From contig NZ_CP098242.1 in NCBI RefSeq assembly GCF_027118995.1, positions 682,001-746,000 of the forward strand: DNA of 64,000 nucleotides. Direction: 5' to 3'. The notes below the pieces were generated by a model that was not told the DNA's origin, made no database searches, and was given only the letters and a program-made list of their open reading frames with translations. Position 1 is the first letter of the stretch, and each line of letters starts with the position of its first letter. The DNA comes from Oxalobacter vibrioformis. GTDB lineage: Bacteria > Pseudomonadota > Gammaproteobacteria > Burkholderiales > Burkholderiaceae_D. Positions 28,151 through 38,743 of this stretch are shown piece after piece. A program made the position numbers and the translations under genes.

Positions 28151-29245
28151 TCAGCGCCTGACAACCAATGGACGACGTCCGGTGCTCTCGATTTGCTGGG
28201 CGGCATAATCCGCTTCTTCCTGTGAACCAAACGGCCCGGCAAACAAACGGTAATAGTCGTCTGCCATGACAAGTTCCATTCCTGGCAGGATGTGCGCCCA
28301 GTTCAAGGCATATTCAGCCTGCGTTGCCTGTGCATTTCCGATTTGCTGGTAGGCGCCCAACTGTAGGTAATAGGCAACCACTTTTGACGGCTGGTTTGCC
28401 GTAACGACACTACCGGCCGCACCGGTTGATGCCACCGCCACAACGACAGCCGGTTTTGTCTGTTGCTCTACAGCAGGTTGCTGGGCGACAGCAACCGTCT
28501 GGCGCGTACTTTGCTGTATAGGTGGTGGATTACTGGTTCTTGCCAGATTGATGCGCTCGATTTCATCAGGCAAAAGATGCTCAACTTCTAAAAGCGCACT
28601 TCCCTGATTCAGGTATCCCAGCTTCATTGCTGCGGTATAGGACAGGTCAATAATCCGGTCAGAATGGAACGGGCCGCGATCATTCACCCTGACAATAATC
28701 TGTTTTCCTGTATTGACATTGGTTACACGCACATAGCAGGGAAGCGGCAATGTCGGATGGGCTGCTGTCATTTTAAACATGTCATAAACCTCACCGGATG
28801 AGGTCTTGTTGCCATGGAATTTTTTGCCGTACCAACTGCCATGCCCCTGAACTTTATAAGGGCGGTTGTTCGTGACGGGCACATAGGTTTTGCCAAATAC
28901 AGTATAGGGCCGGTTGGCTGCACGGGCATAGGGCTCTACACGGGGAATGGCATCGGGCGTATTCATCAGGTCTTCCGGTGTGTATTCCATCGGACCATCA
29001 TCCAGATAGTACCCTCCCCGTCCGGAGCCGGCCTTGGGAAGGCCTGAACCGGTTCCGGCAGAAGCGGTTGTTCCGGATGTTTTTCCCGGATATCTTCCGG
29101 ACGATTTCGGGGTAGTGGAACACCCTGCCAGCATCAAGCAACACACGGCGAACAATACAACCAGCAGATTGATGGAAATAGAGAAAGATTGTGTGTTGTC
29201 TGAGACAGAGCGATCAACAATAGCATTCATCTGTTTTGAGTCCAT
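28151..29245 (-). CDS. rlpA: Septal ring lytic transglycosylase RlpA
   Basis: Outer-membrane lipoprotein that cleaves peptidoglycan strands lacking stem peptides. 364 residues: lipobox LAGC with Cys-42, a double-psi beta-barrel domain (GHGSWYGKKFHGNKTSSGEVYDMFKMTAAHPTLPLPCYVRVTNVNTGKQIIVRVNDRGPF, about 127-190) and a C-terminal SPOR domain (about 290-364). Catalytic Glu (SGEVYD) and Asp (VNDRGPF) are present. The N-terminal cytoplasmic-looking leader before the hydrophobic core is longer than usual, so a downstream start is possible. It lies next to rodA as in most proteobacteria. Confidence 0.94.
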   Translation of the reverse strand: MDSKQMNAIVDRSVSDNTQSFSISINLLVVLFAVCCLMLAGCSTTPKSSGRYPGKTSGTTASAGTGSGLPKAGSGRGGYYLDDGPMEYTPEDLMNTPDAIPRVEPYARAANRPYTVFGKTYVPVTNNRPYKVQGHGSWYGKKFHGNKTSSGEVYDMFKMTAAHPTLPLPCYVRVTNVNTGKQIIVRVNDRGPFHSDRIIDLSYTAAMKLGYLNQGSALLEVEHLLPDEIERINLARTSNPPPIQQSTRQTVAVAQQPAVEQQTKPAVVVAVASTGAAGSVVTANQPSKVVAYYLQLGAYQQIGNAQATQAEYALNWAHILPGMELVMADDYYRLFAGPFGSQEEADYAAQQIESTGRRPLVVRR

Positions 29246-29322
29246 ACGGCAAAATCATTCTTTAAAGCAACATTGCCATTGTAAACCAAATGATGCGCTC
29301 ACTGGTCTTTCTTAGGTTGCCC

Positions 29323-30435
29323 CTAAGTCTGCACCAGCTTCCGGTGTCGCTGGATATTCATCAGAATACCGGTACCGAAGCCCAGGGTAACCATTGCTGT
29401 CCCGCCATAGCTCATGAAGGGGAGTGGAACCCCCACAACAGGCAATATACCGCTCACCATTCCCATATTCACAAATGCATAGGTAAAAAACATCATGGTA
29501 ATGGCACCGGCCAACAGGCGTGAGAAAAGCGATGACGCCTGCATGGTAATCGTCATGCCGCGCCCGATAAGTATCAGGTATAAAATAAGCAGCACAATAT
29601 TGCCAATCAGACCGAATTCTTCGGCATAAACCGCAAAGATAAAGTCTGTCGTTCGTTCGGGCACAAAATGCAAATATGCCTGTGTTCCCTGTAACCACCC
29701 CTTTCCGGTCACTCCTCCCGAACCAATGGCAATCATGGACTGGATGATATGGAATCCTTTTCCAAGCGGATCGGAAGAAGGATCAATCAACATCATGACT
29801 CGCTGGCGCTGATAGTCATGGAGCATGCTCCATGCAAGGGGCAGGCTGGCGGCCACCGTCGCCACCAGCGCCGCGATGGCTTTCCACGACAGGCCTGCCA
29901 GGAAAATAACGTAAAAGCCGGATGCGGTAACCAAAAGCGCGGTACCCAGATCAGGCTGTTTCATGATAAACGCGACAGGAATGCCAAGCAAAACTGCCGC
30001 ACCCAGAAACTCCCGCCAGCCGAGCTGTCCCTCACGACGCTGGAAAAACCACGCCAGCATCATGGGAACGGCTATTTTCATCATCTCGGAAGGCTGGATA
30101 ATAATGCCGACATTCAGCCAGCGGCGAGCGCCTTTTCTGATCAGGCCAAACATGGCAACTGCCAAAAGCAGGGCAATGCCAATAGTGTACAGCGGGACGG
30201 CCAACCGCATCAGGACCGGCTGCGGCACACTGGCAGCAATCCACATGATAACAAAACCCAGCAGGATATTGCGCAACTGGTCTTCTATGCGCCCCGGGAA
30301 ATCAATCCCTGCCGAATAAAGCGTAATCAGTCCGGTAGAAACAATCAGAAAAACAATCAGTGCCAGCGGTCCATCCAGAACTGTCACATACCTTCTGAAA
30401 AAATTCACTATCGTTGTTCTGTCAGGTATATTCAT
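29323..30435 (-). CDS. rodA: Peptidoglycan glycosyltransferase RodA (MrdB)
   Basis: SEDS-family polymerase of the elongasome, 370 residues with about ten membrane helices. Conserved SEDS blocks are present: KGARRWLNVGIIIQPSEMMKIAVPMMLAWFF, KQPDLGTALLV, VTGKGWLQGTQAYLHFVPERTTDFIFAVYAEEFG and GVPLPFMSYGGTAMVTLGFGTGILMNI. It overlaps mrdA by 4 bp, its partner transpeptidase. Confidence 0.96.
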   Translation of the reverse strand: MNIPDRTTIVNFFRRYVTVLDGPLALIVFLIVSTGLITLYSAGIDFPGRIEDQLRNILLGFVIMWIAASVPQPVLMRLAVPLYTIGIALLLAVAMFGLIRKGARRWLNVGIIIQPSEMMKIAVPMMLAWFFQRREGQLGWREFLGAAVLLGIPVAFIMKQPDLGTALLVTASGFYVIFLAGLSWKAIAALVATVAASLPLAWSMLHDYQRQRVMMLIDPSSDPLGKGFHIIQSMIAIGSGGVTGKGWLQGTQAYLHFVPERTTDFIFAVYAEEFGLIGNIVLLILYLILIGRGMTITMQASSLFSRLLAGAITMMFFTYAFVNMGMVSGILPVVGVPLPFMSYGGTAMVTLGFGTGILMNIQRHRKLVQT

Positions 30436-32468
30436 TGCGCCAACCCGTTATTGCCACTGTTGTTCTTTTTTCTGCCATTCGCACTGCCTGATTCTTCAGG
30501 CACTACCGGAGATAATTCCTCTTCCCGTCCCACGGCTGGCACGACATCTTCTTCAATATCCTCGTCATCCTCTTCTTCTGTCTCTGCCGGAACCTCCGGT
30601 ACATATGCCCTTTCATTCTTATCAGGACGTTTGCCCAGTAAATGATAATCCAGCGCTTTTTTTGCGATTGGCGCTGCTGACGTCGCCCCGAATCCTCCAT
30701 TTTCTACAATGAGGGCAATGGCAATTGTCGGCTTGTCGACAGGAGCGAAAGCAATATACAGGGCGTGGTCACGGTGTTTTTCAGCAATCCGGCTGGCAAC
30801 ATATTTCTCATTCTGCTTCATACCGATAACCTGGGAAGTCCCGGTTTTTCCGGCCGATTCATAGCCCGCCCTGCCAAATATCCTGGCTGAGGTTCCTTCC
30901 TTGGTCACCCCCACCATCGCACGCTTGATGACCTCCACATTTTCCGGTTTGAGTGCGACCTCTCTGGACTCTGCCACAACCGCAACCTTTTCGCGTGTCA
31001 CACTGTTTTCCAGCGCATGAACAAGATGTGGCTTTCGCGTCTTGCCACCATTGGCTAACATCGCGGTTGCATAGGCCAGTTGCATCGGCGTGAACGAGTT
31101 ATATCCCTGTCCAATTCCCAGTGAAATGGTTTCGCCTGCATACCATTTCTGCTGTTCCGGTGTCTTGAATGCGGTTCTTTTCCATTCGGTTGACGGCAAC
31201 AGCCCTTTTCTCTCATGGGCCAGATCAATGCCGGTCAACTGACCGAAACCGAATTTTTTCATGAAATCGTGCATCATATTCACACCCATGTCGTTTGCGA
31301 GGATGTAGTAATACGTATCGCAGGAATGCACGATGGATTTGTACATATCGACAATACCGTGCCCACCGACTTTGTCATCACGGAAGCGGTGGTTGCCAAA
31401 ATAAAAATAGCCTGGATCAGAAATGGCAGACTCCGGCGTCCGCTTTCCCAGCTCAAGCGCAGCCAGGGCCATGAAGGGCTTGTAAGTGGAACCCGGTGGG
31501 TAGGCGCCCCGCAACGGACGATTGATCAATGGATGATCGGGTGAATTATTGAGTTCATCCCAGCTTTGCTGGTCAATGCCTTCCACAAAGAGATTGGGAT
31601 CATAAGTCGGTGTCGAAACATAAGCAAGCACCTCTCCCGTTTCCGGCTGTATCGCCACCAGCGCCCCCCGGCGATTGCCAAAGGCTTCTTCCACCACTTT
31701 CTGAAGCTCGATATCAATCGACAGATACAGGTTGTTACCCGGAACCGGCGCGCTATGAGAAAGCGTCCGTATTGCCCTGCCGCCCGCGGAAACTTCCATT
31801 TCCTCATATCCGGTTATGCCATGCAATTCCCGCTCATGGCTCTTTTCAACACCTTCTTTACCAATGTAATTGGTCCCGCGGTAATTGGCCTCATCCTCTT
31901 CAGTGAGATTTTCGATATCCTTCTGGCTCATCCGGCCGATATACCCAATCACGTGCGACGCCGCGCTGCCCATCGGATATTGCCTGAAAAGCCTTGCCTG
32001 GATATCAACGCCGGGAAAACGATATCGCTGCACAATAAAACGCGCCACTTCCTCATCGGTCAAGCGACTTCGGATAAGAATGCTTTCAAACCGCTTGGAC
32101 TCTTCATACAGTTTTTTGAAACGTTTCCGGTCACGTGATTTGATCGTGACAATTTCGGCCAGTTCATTAATGACGTCATCCAGTTTCCCCCGGATTTTTG
32201 ATGGCGTTATCTCCAGCGTGTAGGCAGAATAATTTCGTGCCAGCAAAACGCCGTTTCGATCCATGATCAATCCCCTGTTAGGGACAATGGGCACAATGGA
32301 GATGCGATTTTCCTCTGCCTGGGAGGCAAATTTATCATGGCGAACAACCTGCAGCCAGAAAAAACGGACAAACAGAACGAAAAAACAAATCAGAACCAGC
32401 CCGACCAGCACCGCCAGTCGCCAGCGAAAAAAGTGTAGGTCGCGGTCTGTATCGTTCAGATTTGCCAT
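30432..32468 (-). CDS. mrdA: Penicillin-binding protein 2 (MrdA)
   Basis: Monofunctional class B transpeptidase of rod elongation. 678 residues: one membrane helix (about 18-41), a dimerisation domain, and a transpeptidase domain with STYK at 327-330, SCD at 382-384 and KTGTSQ at 541-546. The last 60 residues are a low-complexity tail, first Glu/Asp-rich (EEEDDEDIEEDVV) then Asn/Gly-rich, not needed for catalysis. Confidence 0.96.
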   Translation of the reverse strand: MANLNDTDRDLHFFRWRLAVLVGLVLICFFVLFVRFFWLQVVRHDKFASQAEENRISIVPIVPNRGLIMDRNGVLLARNYSAYTLEITPSKIRGKLDDVINELAEIVTIKSRDRKRFKKLYEESKRFESILIRSRLTDEEVARFIVQRYRFPGVDIQARLFRQYPMGSAASHVIGYIGRMSQKDIENLTEEDEANYRGTNYIGKEGVEKSHERELHGITGYEEMEVSAGGRAIRTLSHSAPVPGNNLYLSIDIELQKVVEEAFGNRRGALVAIQPETGEVLAYVSTPTYDPNLFVEGIDQQSWDELNNSPDHPLINRPLRGAYPPGSTYKPFMALAALELGKRTPESAISDPGYFYFGNHRFRDDKVGGHGIVDMYKSIVHSCDTYYYILANDMGVNMMHDFMKKFGFGQLTGIDLAHERKGLLPSTEWKRTAFKTPEQQKWYAGETISLGIGQGYNSFTPMQLAYATAMLANGGKTRKPHLVHALENSVTREKVAVVAESREVALKPENVEVIKRAMVGVTKEGTSARIFGRAGYESAGKTGTSQVIGMKQNEKYVASRIAEKHRDHALYIAFAPVDKPTIAIALIVENGGFGATSAAPIAKKALDYHLLGKRPDKNERAYVPEVPAETEEEDDEDIEEDVVPAVGREEELSPVVPEESGSANGRKKNNSGNNGLAQ

Positions 32469-32532
32469 GCCAGGAACTGATTAGCGTTTTTTCAATCAAC
32501 AATAAGGGTCAAACCGGAAAACCCTGCCGGTT

Positions 32533-33054
32533 TTACAGGGGGCGATCCAGATCCTTGTCAATAGCCCGTCGTTGTGGTGCCAGGAGGACAACGGTCAAAA
32601 GCGGCCACAGGGCAGCGGCAACACAACTGTCCAACAGATACAGCCAACTGGAAAAACGGTCATTGATCAGGAATTGGACAAACATCTGTATCAACTGCGT
32701 TAAAAGCAGCAGGGCCAAAACAAGCCATACCTGCTTCCTGAGCGGAAACCACAAGACACGCCGGTGAATGGTGATAGCCAGATAGGATAGAACAGCATAA
32801 GCCAGTGCATTTTCACCAAAAAGCGTCGCATTGTTCACATCCATCAGCAAGCCCATGCAAAATGCCGTGCCCATCCCAACCCGCCTTGGCTGGTGAACGC
32901 CCCAGAATACGAGACAAAGTGCCACAAAATCGGGCATACCGACTATCTGTCCCCAGGGTTGCAGATTCAGCAAAAACGCGATAAAAAGGGTAATGGCAAT
33001 AAAAACCGGGCTGGCAGGCAATAAAATGGTTTTTGCAAGCTGTGATCGACTCAT
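32533..33054 (-). CDS. mreD: Rod shape-determining protein MreD
   Basis: Small integral membrane protein of the elongasome, 173 residues with about five hydrophobic helices. It overlaps mreC by 4 bp and lies 64 bp upstream of mrdA. Sequence conservation of MreD is low in general, so the call depends on topology, DFVALCLVFWGVHQPRRVGMGTAFCMGLLMDV and gene order. Confidence 0.93.
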   Translation of the reverse strand: MSRSQLAKTILLPASPVFIAITLFIAFLLNLQPWGQIVGMPDFVALCLVFWGVHQPRRVGMGTAFCMGLLMDVNNATLFGENALAYAVLSYLAITIHRRVLWFPLRKQVWLVLALLLLTQLIQMFVQFLINDRFSSWLYLLDSCVAAALWPLLTVVLLAPQRRAIDKDLDRPL

Positions 33055-33986
33055 TTCACCCCCGCTTTTTTCCTGGCCGCCGTAATATCAGCCCCTCGGC
33101 GTTTTTTGCCACCCGTTTCATCTTCACCTTCTTCAGGCGGAGGAGGAGCAACACTGGTGTCGGTCAATAAAACCAACACCTGCCGGTTCCGGTCCAGACC
33201 TGCTAATGGCCGGCAAAGAATATGGTTAAACGATCCGGATGCATTATCACTGACATCCACGACCTCACCAACAGCCAGCCCTGGCGGATACAGGCCGTCA
33301 ATACCTGAAGTCACGACGACATCACCTGGCTGGATATCGGCATTGGCCTCCATGAATCGCAATTCAAGATAACCGGACTGACCACGGCCATAGGCAATAC
33401 TGCGTATACCGGTCCTGGCGGCAAGGACCGGTATGGCCTGGTCCTTGTCTGTCAAAAGGGTAACTTCGGAAGTGGAAAGGAAAACACGGGTAACCTGCCC
33501 GATAACGCCATTTTCATCAATAACCGGCTGCCCGGCGACGACATCGTCGTTACTGCCCCTGTTCAAGACCACTTTGCGGGCATAGGATGTTCTTGCGTCA
33601 TAGAGAATTTCAGCCGGCACGGATTTAACGGAAAGCCGTTCATTCAGTTTGAGTAATTGCCTCAGATGGGCATTTTCGCTTGCCAGTTGCTCAGCCTGCT
33701 GCAATGTCTGCGCATTTTCCAGTTCCCGCTTGCGCAACACATCCACTTCCTCCTGCAGGGAAGTCACTGATGTGAAATAGTCTCCAGCGCCATACAACAT
33801 ATCCCTTGGCATAAGGGCTGCTTTCTGGAAGGGATATAAAACAAAGCAGATTGCCTGGCGTACCTGGACAAGCGCATGCAGCCGTGAATCAATCATCAGC
33901 ATGATGATGGCTGCAAGGATATAGACAGCAACTCTTACGCGAGCCGGTGCGCCTTGTTTGAATAGGGGCGGTGGTGCGTATTGCAT
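33051..33986 (-). CDS. mreC: Rod shape-determining protein MreC
   Basis: Periplasmic scaffold linking MreB to the PBP2/RodA synthase. 311 residues from the ATG at 33986, where the protein begins MQYAPPPLFKQGAPARVRV, the usual Burkholderiales start; an in-frame start 8 codons upstream is less likely. One membrane helix (about 18-36), a coiled coil (about 60-105) and two beta domains with DENGVIGQVTRV and VVTSGIDGLYPPGLAVGEV. The C-terminal 30 residues are a Pro/Glu/Lys-rich tail. Confidence 0.95.
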   Translation of the reverse strand: MQYAPPPLFKQGAPARVRVAVYILAAIIMLMIDSRLHALVQVRQAICFVLYPFQKAALMPRDMLYGAGDYFTSVTSLQEEVDVLRKRELENAQTLQQAEQLASENAHLRQLLKLNERLSVKSVPAEILYDARTSYARKVVLNRGSNDDVVAGQPVIDENGVIGQVTRVFLSTSEVTLLTDKDQAIPVLAARTGIRSIAYGRGQSGYLELRFMEANADIQPGDVVVTSGIDGLYPPGLAVGEVVDVSDNASGSFNHILCRPLAGLDRNRQVLVLLTDTSVAPPPPEEGEDETGGKKRRGADITAARKKAGVK

Positions 33987-34083
33987 AACAGCGCCGGTTA
34001 TAAATACCACATCTCACAGATGTCATCTGTGAATAAAAACTGATGAGTATCGTTACTCCAAACCGGCCTGGTCATACAGACTA

Positions 34084-35145
<1,062 letters not shown>

Positions 35146-35370
35146 TTAGCAAGCGCGTTAACTTTAAATAAACCCCGAAACCGGGAATTTGTACGATGCA
35201 AATAATAACCTCAATTCGTTTAAAAAAAAACGAACCAAACATAAACGCGATATTCTACCTTATAATTTGCTTGATATTCAGTACTATTACGTCATAACCA
35301 CTGCTTTCTGCTGACTTTTTTCAGTTTTGTCGCTTTTTTAACTTTTTTCAGACTCGAAATCACAAAAATT

Positions 35371-35673
35371 ATGCATCTCACGCCATCCGATGTCCTCCAT
35401 ATTGCCCAACTGTCTCAATTGGAAGTTCCTGAAAATCAGCTGCAAAAAAATCTGGATCAGTTAAACGATATTTTTTCTCTTATCGAAAAAATGCGGGCCA
35501 TTGATACAGCAGGTGTTGAGCCACTCAGCCATCCTATTGCTGCTTATTATGACAATCTTTCCTTGCGTCTGAGGGAAGACCAGATTACAGAAACGGATCA
35601 TCATGCGGAGTACCAGAAATCAGCGCCGGCGGTGGAAAACGGCCTTTATCTGGTCCCGAAGGTCATTGAATAA
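35371..35673 (+). CDS. gatC: Asp-tRNA(Asn)/Glu-tRNA(Gln) amidotransferase subunit C
   Basis: 100 residues, family length. It shows the usual N-terminal pattern (LTPSDVLHIAQLSQLEVPENQLQKNLDQLNDIFSLIEKMRAIDTAGVEPLSHP) and the C-terminal VENGLYLVPKVIE. It wraps GatA and GatB together. It diverges from mreB across about 240 bp of AT-rich promoter DNA and is followed by gatA and gatB. Confidence 0.95.
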   Translation: MHLTPSDVLHIAQLSQLEVPENQLQKNLDQLNDIFSLIEKMRAIDTAGVEPLSHPIAAYYDNLSLRLREDQITETDHHAEYQKSAPAVENGLYLVPKVIE

Positions 35674-35738
35674 TGGCCTGGCACTTTTTCAGGAATTCAT
35701 TTTTTACTACAAGCTGAACCTTCGCCGCTGACAACCTC

Positions 35739-37193
35739 ATGTATACCAAAACCATTTCAGAACTCTCATCCCTGCTCCATGCCGGCCAGATTTCCGCAAC
35801 TGAACTCTCCCGGCTGTTTCTTGAACGCATTCATCAAAGTGATCTGAATGCCTTTTTACATGTGGATGACACACTGACGCTAGCGCAGGCAAAAGCTGCT
35901 GATGAAAAATTCGCAAAAAAAGAAGCCGGCAAACTGACCGGTATTCCGGTTGCGCACAAGGATGTTTTTGTGACAAAGGGCTGGCGATCAACCGCCGCCT
36001 CAAAAATGCTGGCCAATTACACCAGCCCGTTTGACGCCGCCGTCGTTGAAAAACTGCAACAGGCTGGCATGGTCACATTGGGCAAGCTGAACTGTGATGA
36101 ATTTGCCATGGGTTCCTCCAATGAAACGTCATGGTTCGGTCCGGTTAAAAATCCCTGGGATAAAACGGCAATACCAGGCGGCTCATCCGGCGGCTCGGCG
36201 GCTGCTGTTGCCGCCGGTCTCACACCCGTTGCGACCGGAACCGATACTGGCGGCTCGATCAGGCAGCCTGCTTCATTTTGCGGCATCACCGGCATCAAGC
36301 CCACTTACGGCCGTGTATCGCGCCATGGCATGATGGCTTACGCCTCCTCAATGGACCAGGGCGGTCCGCTTGCCAAAACGGCAGAAGACTGTGCCATGCT
36401 GTTAACCGCAATAGCCGGATTTGATCCGCGTGACTCTACCAGTGTTGAGCGCGAAACCGAGGATTTTACGCGTGACCTGAACAAACCGCTGACCGGCCTG
36501 AAAATCGGTATCCCGCGCGAGTACTTTGGTGAGGGCCTGGCCGCCGATGTGGAACAGGCTGTACGAAATGCCCTTGCTGAATACGAAAAGCTGGGGGCCT
36601 CCCTGGTAGACATTTCCCTGCAGAATACGACCATGTGCATCCCTGCCTATTATGTTATCGGCTCAGCTGAGGCATCATCCAATCTCAGCCGTTTTGATGG
36701 CATCCGATATGGCTTCCGTGCGGAAAACTATACCGACCTGCAGGATATGTACCGCAAAACCCGGACAGAAGGTTTTGGCGAAGAAGTCAGACGCCGGATT
36801 ATCATGGGCACCTATGTATTAAGCCACGGTTACTACGACGCCTACTACATTCATGCGCAAAAAATCCGCCGCCTGATTGCCGAGGATTTTCGTGCCGCCT
36901 TTACCCGGTGCGATGTCATTATGGGCCCTGTCTCACCAACTGTCGCGTGGAATATCGGGGAAAAAGCGGATGATCCGGTAGCCAGCTACCTGGGCGATAT
37001 TTATACCATCTCGACCAATCTTGCCGGCCTGCCTGGCATGTCCATTCCCTGTGGTTTTGGCCAGGGCGAAATCAATTCCCGCCGTCCGGTAGGGTTGCAG
37101 TTGACAGGCAATTATTTTGATGAGATGAGACTTTTGAATATCGCACATCAATACCAGTGCGCAACCGACTGGCACTTGCGCTCGCCTGCCTGA
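35739..37193 (+). CDS. gatA: Asp-tRNA(Asn)/Glu-tRNA(Gln) amidotransferase subunit A
   Basis: Amidase subunit that releases ammonia from glutamine for tRNA transamidation. 484 residues with the amidase-signature triad: Lys in [13 protein letters not shown], and the two serines in [15 protein letters not shown] and [17 protein letters not shown]-terminal [10 protein letters not shown] and [11 protein letters not shown] blocks are intact. It lies 65 bp after gatC and 57 bp before gatB. Confidence 0.97.
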   Translation: MYTKTISELSSLLHAGQISATELSRLFLERIHQSDLNAFLHVDDTLTLAQAKAADEKFAKKEAGKLTGIPVAHKDVFVTKGWRSTAASKMLANYTSPFDAAVVEKLQQAGMVTLGKLNCDEFAMGSSNETSWFGPVKNPWDKTAIPGGSSGGSAAAVAAGLTPVATGTDTGGSIRQPASFCGITGIKPTYGRVSRHGMMAYASSMDQGGPLAKTAEDCAMLLTAIAGFDPRDSTSVERETEDFTRDLNKPLTGLKIGIPREYFGEGLAADVEQAVRNALAEYEKLGASLVDISLQNTTMCIPAYYVIGSAEASSNLSRFDGIRYGFRAENYTDLQDMYRKTRTEGFGEEVRRRIIMGTYVLSHGYYDAYYIHAQKIRRLIAEDFRAAFTRCDVIMGPVSPTVAWNIGEKADDPVASYLGDIYTISTNLAGLPGMSIPCGFGQGEINSRRPVGLQLTGNYFDEMRLLNIAHQYQCATDWHLRSPA

Positions 37194-37250
37194 TACCGGA
37201 ACAGGAATAAGATAACCGTTTAATGACATGACGAAAATAGAGGAAACATC

Positions 37251-38711
37251 ATGCAATGGGAAGTAGTGATCGGCCTGGAAACACATGCACAACTGTCAAC
37301 CGAATCCAAGATCTTCAGTGGCGCATCCACCCATTTTGGCGCCGGGCCGAATACGCAGGCCAGTGCGCTTGATCTGGCCTTGCCCGGCACATTGCCGGTA
37401 ATGAATCGTGGCGCAGTGGAAAAAGCGATCCGGTTCGGCCTGGCTGTTGGGGCGGATATTGCCCCGGTATCGATTTTTGCCCGCAAAAATTATTTTTACC
37501 CCGATCTCCCCAAAGGCTATCAGATCAGCCAGCTTGAAAAACCGGTCCTGGCCGGTGGAAAAGTTTCCTTTATGCTTGAACAAAACGGTAAACAGGAAAT
37601 CAAGACCATACCGTTGACGCGCGCCCATCTGGAAGAAGATGCCGGCAAATCGCTTCATGAGGATTATCTGGACATGAGCGGCATCGACTTGAACCGTGCC
37701 GGCACGCCACTGCTGGAAATCGTGACAGAACCTGATATGCGCAGTGCAGCAGAAGCCGTGGCCTATGCAAAAACCCTGCATTCACTGGTTACCTGGCTTG
37801 GTGTTTGTGACGGCAATATGCAGGAAGGCTCCTTCCGGTGCGACGCGAATGTATCGGTTCGGCCAAAAGGACAGGCCGAATTCGGCACCCGTTGCGAAAT
37901 TAAAAACCTGAACTCATTCCGCAATCTGGAAGATGCCATCAACTACGAAGTACAGCGCCAGATCGAACTGATTGAAAGCGGTGGTTCTGTTGTCCAGGCA
38001 ACCCGCCTGTATGACCCGGACAGGCGGGAAACCCGCGAGATGCGGACAAAGGAAGATTCACAGGACTACCGTTATTTCCCTGACCCGGATCTGCCGCCAC
38101 TGGTCATCTCGCCTGAATGGATTGAAAAGGTGAAGGCACAGATGCCCGAACTGCCGGATGCCATGCGTGAGCGTTTTATCACCGATTATGGGTTGTCTGA
38201 ATATGATGCCACTGTCCTGACACAGTCAAAAGCCATGGCTGATTATTATGAGAAACTGGTTGCCCGGTCGGGAATGCCGCTTGCCAAGCAAAGTGCAAAC
38301 TGGCTGATGGGCGATGTCTCTTCCGCACTGAACCGGGAAAATATCGGTATTGATGAAGCGCCTGTCACAGCCGGGCAGCTTTCGCTTTTGATGACCCGTA
38401 TCTCGGACGGCACCATCTCCAACAAGATTGCCAAGGAAATTTTTGCCGATATGTGGGAATCCGGATCGGGTGAAGCGGACAGTGTTGACAAAATCATTGA
38501 AGCCAAAGGCCTCAAACAGATTTCAGATGCAGGCGAGCTGGAAAAAATTATTGATGAAGTCCTTGCCGCCAACCAGAAATCGGTTGAGGAATTCCGCGCC
38601 GGCAGGGACAAGGCTTTCAACTCGCTTGTCGGCCAGGTCATGAAAGCCACCAAAGGCAAAGGCAATCCCGCACAGGTTAATGAACTGTTACGCAAAAAGC
38701 TGGCTGGATAA
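37251..38711 (+). CDS. gatB: Asp-tRNA(Asn)/Glu-tRNA(Gln) amidotransferase subunit B
   Basis: Kinase and tRNA-binding subunit of GatCAB, 486 residues. The N-terminus [24 protein letters not shown] carries the metal-binding region, followed by [27 protein letters not shown] and [17 protein letters not shown]; the C-terminal YqeY-like tail binds tRNA. Presence of GatCAB suggests that Asn-tRNA or Gln-tRNA is made at least partly by the indirect route. Confidence 0.97.
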   Translation: MQWEVVIGLETHAQLSTESKIFSGASTHFGAGPNTQASALDLALPGTLPVMNRGAVEKAIRFGLAVGADIAPVSIFARKNYFYPDLPKGYQISQLEKPVLAGGKVSFMLEQNGKQEIKTIPLTRAHLEEDAGKSLHEDYLDMSGIDLNRAGTPLLEIVTEPDMRSAAEAVAYAKTLHSLVTWLGVCDGNMQEGSFRCDANVSVRPKGQAEFGTRCEIKNLNSFRNLEDAINYEVQRQIELIESGGSVVQATRLYDPDRRETREMRTKEDSQDYRYFPDPDLPPLVISPEWIEKVKAQMPELPDAMRERFITDYGLSEYDATVLTQSKAMADYYEKLVARSGMPLAKQSANWLMGDVSSALNRENIGIDEAPVTAGQLSLLMTRISDGTISNKIAKEIFADMWESGSGEADSVDKIIEAKGLKQISDAGELEKIIDEVLAANQKSVEEFRAGRDKAFNSLVGQVMKATKGKGNPAQVNELLRKKLAG

Positions 38712-38743
38712 TCGGCAATAACACGTTCCCCGGATATCTGGCA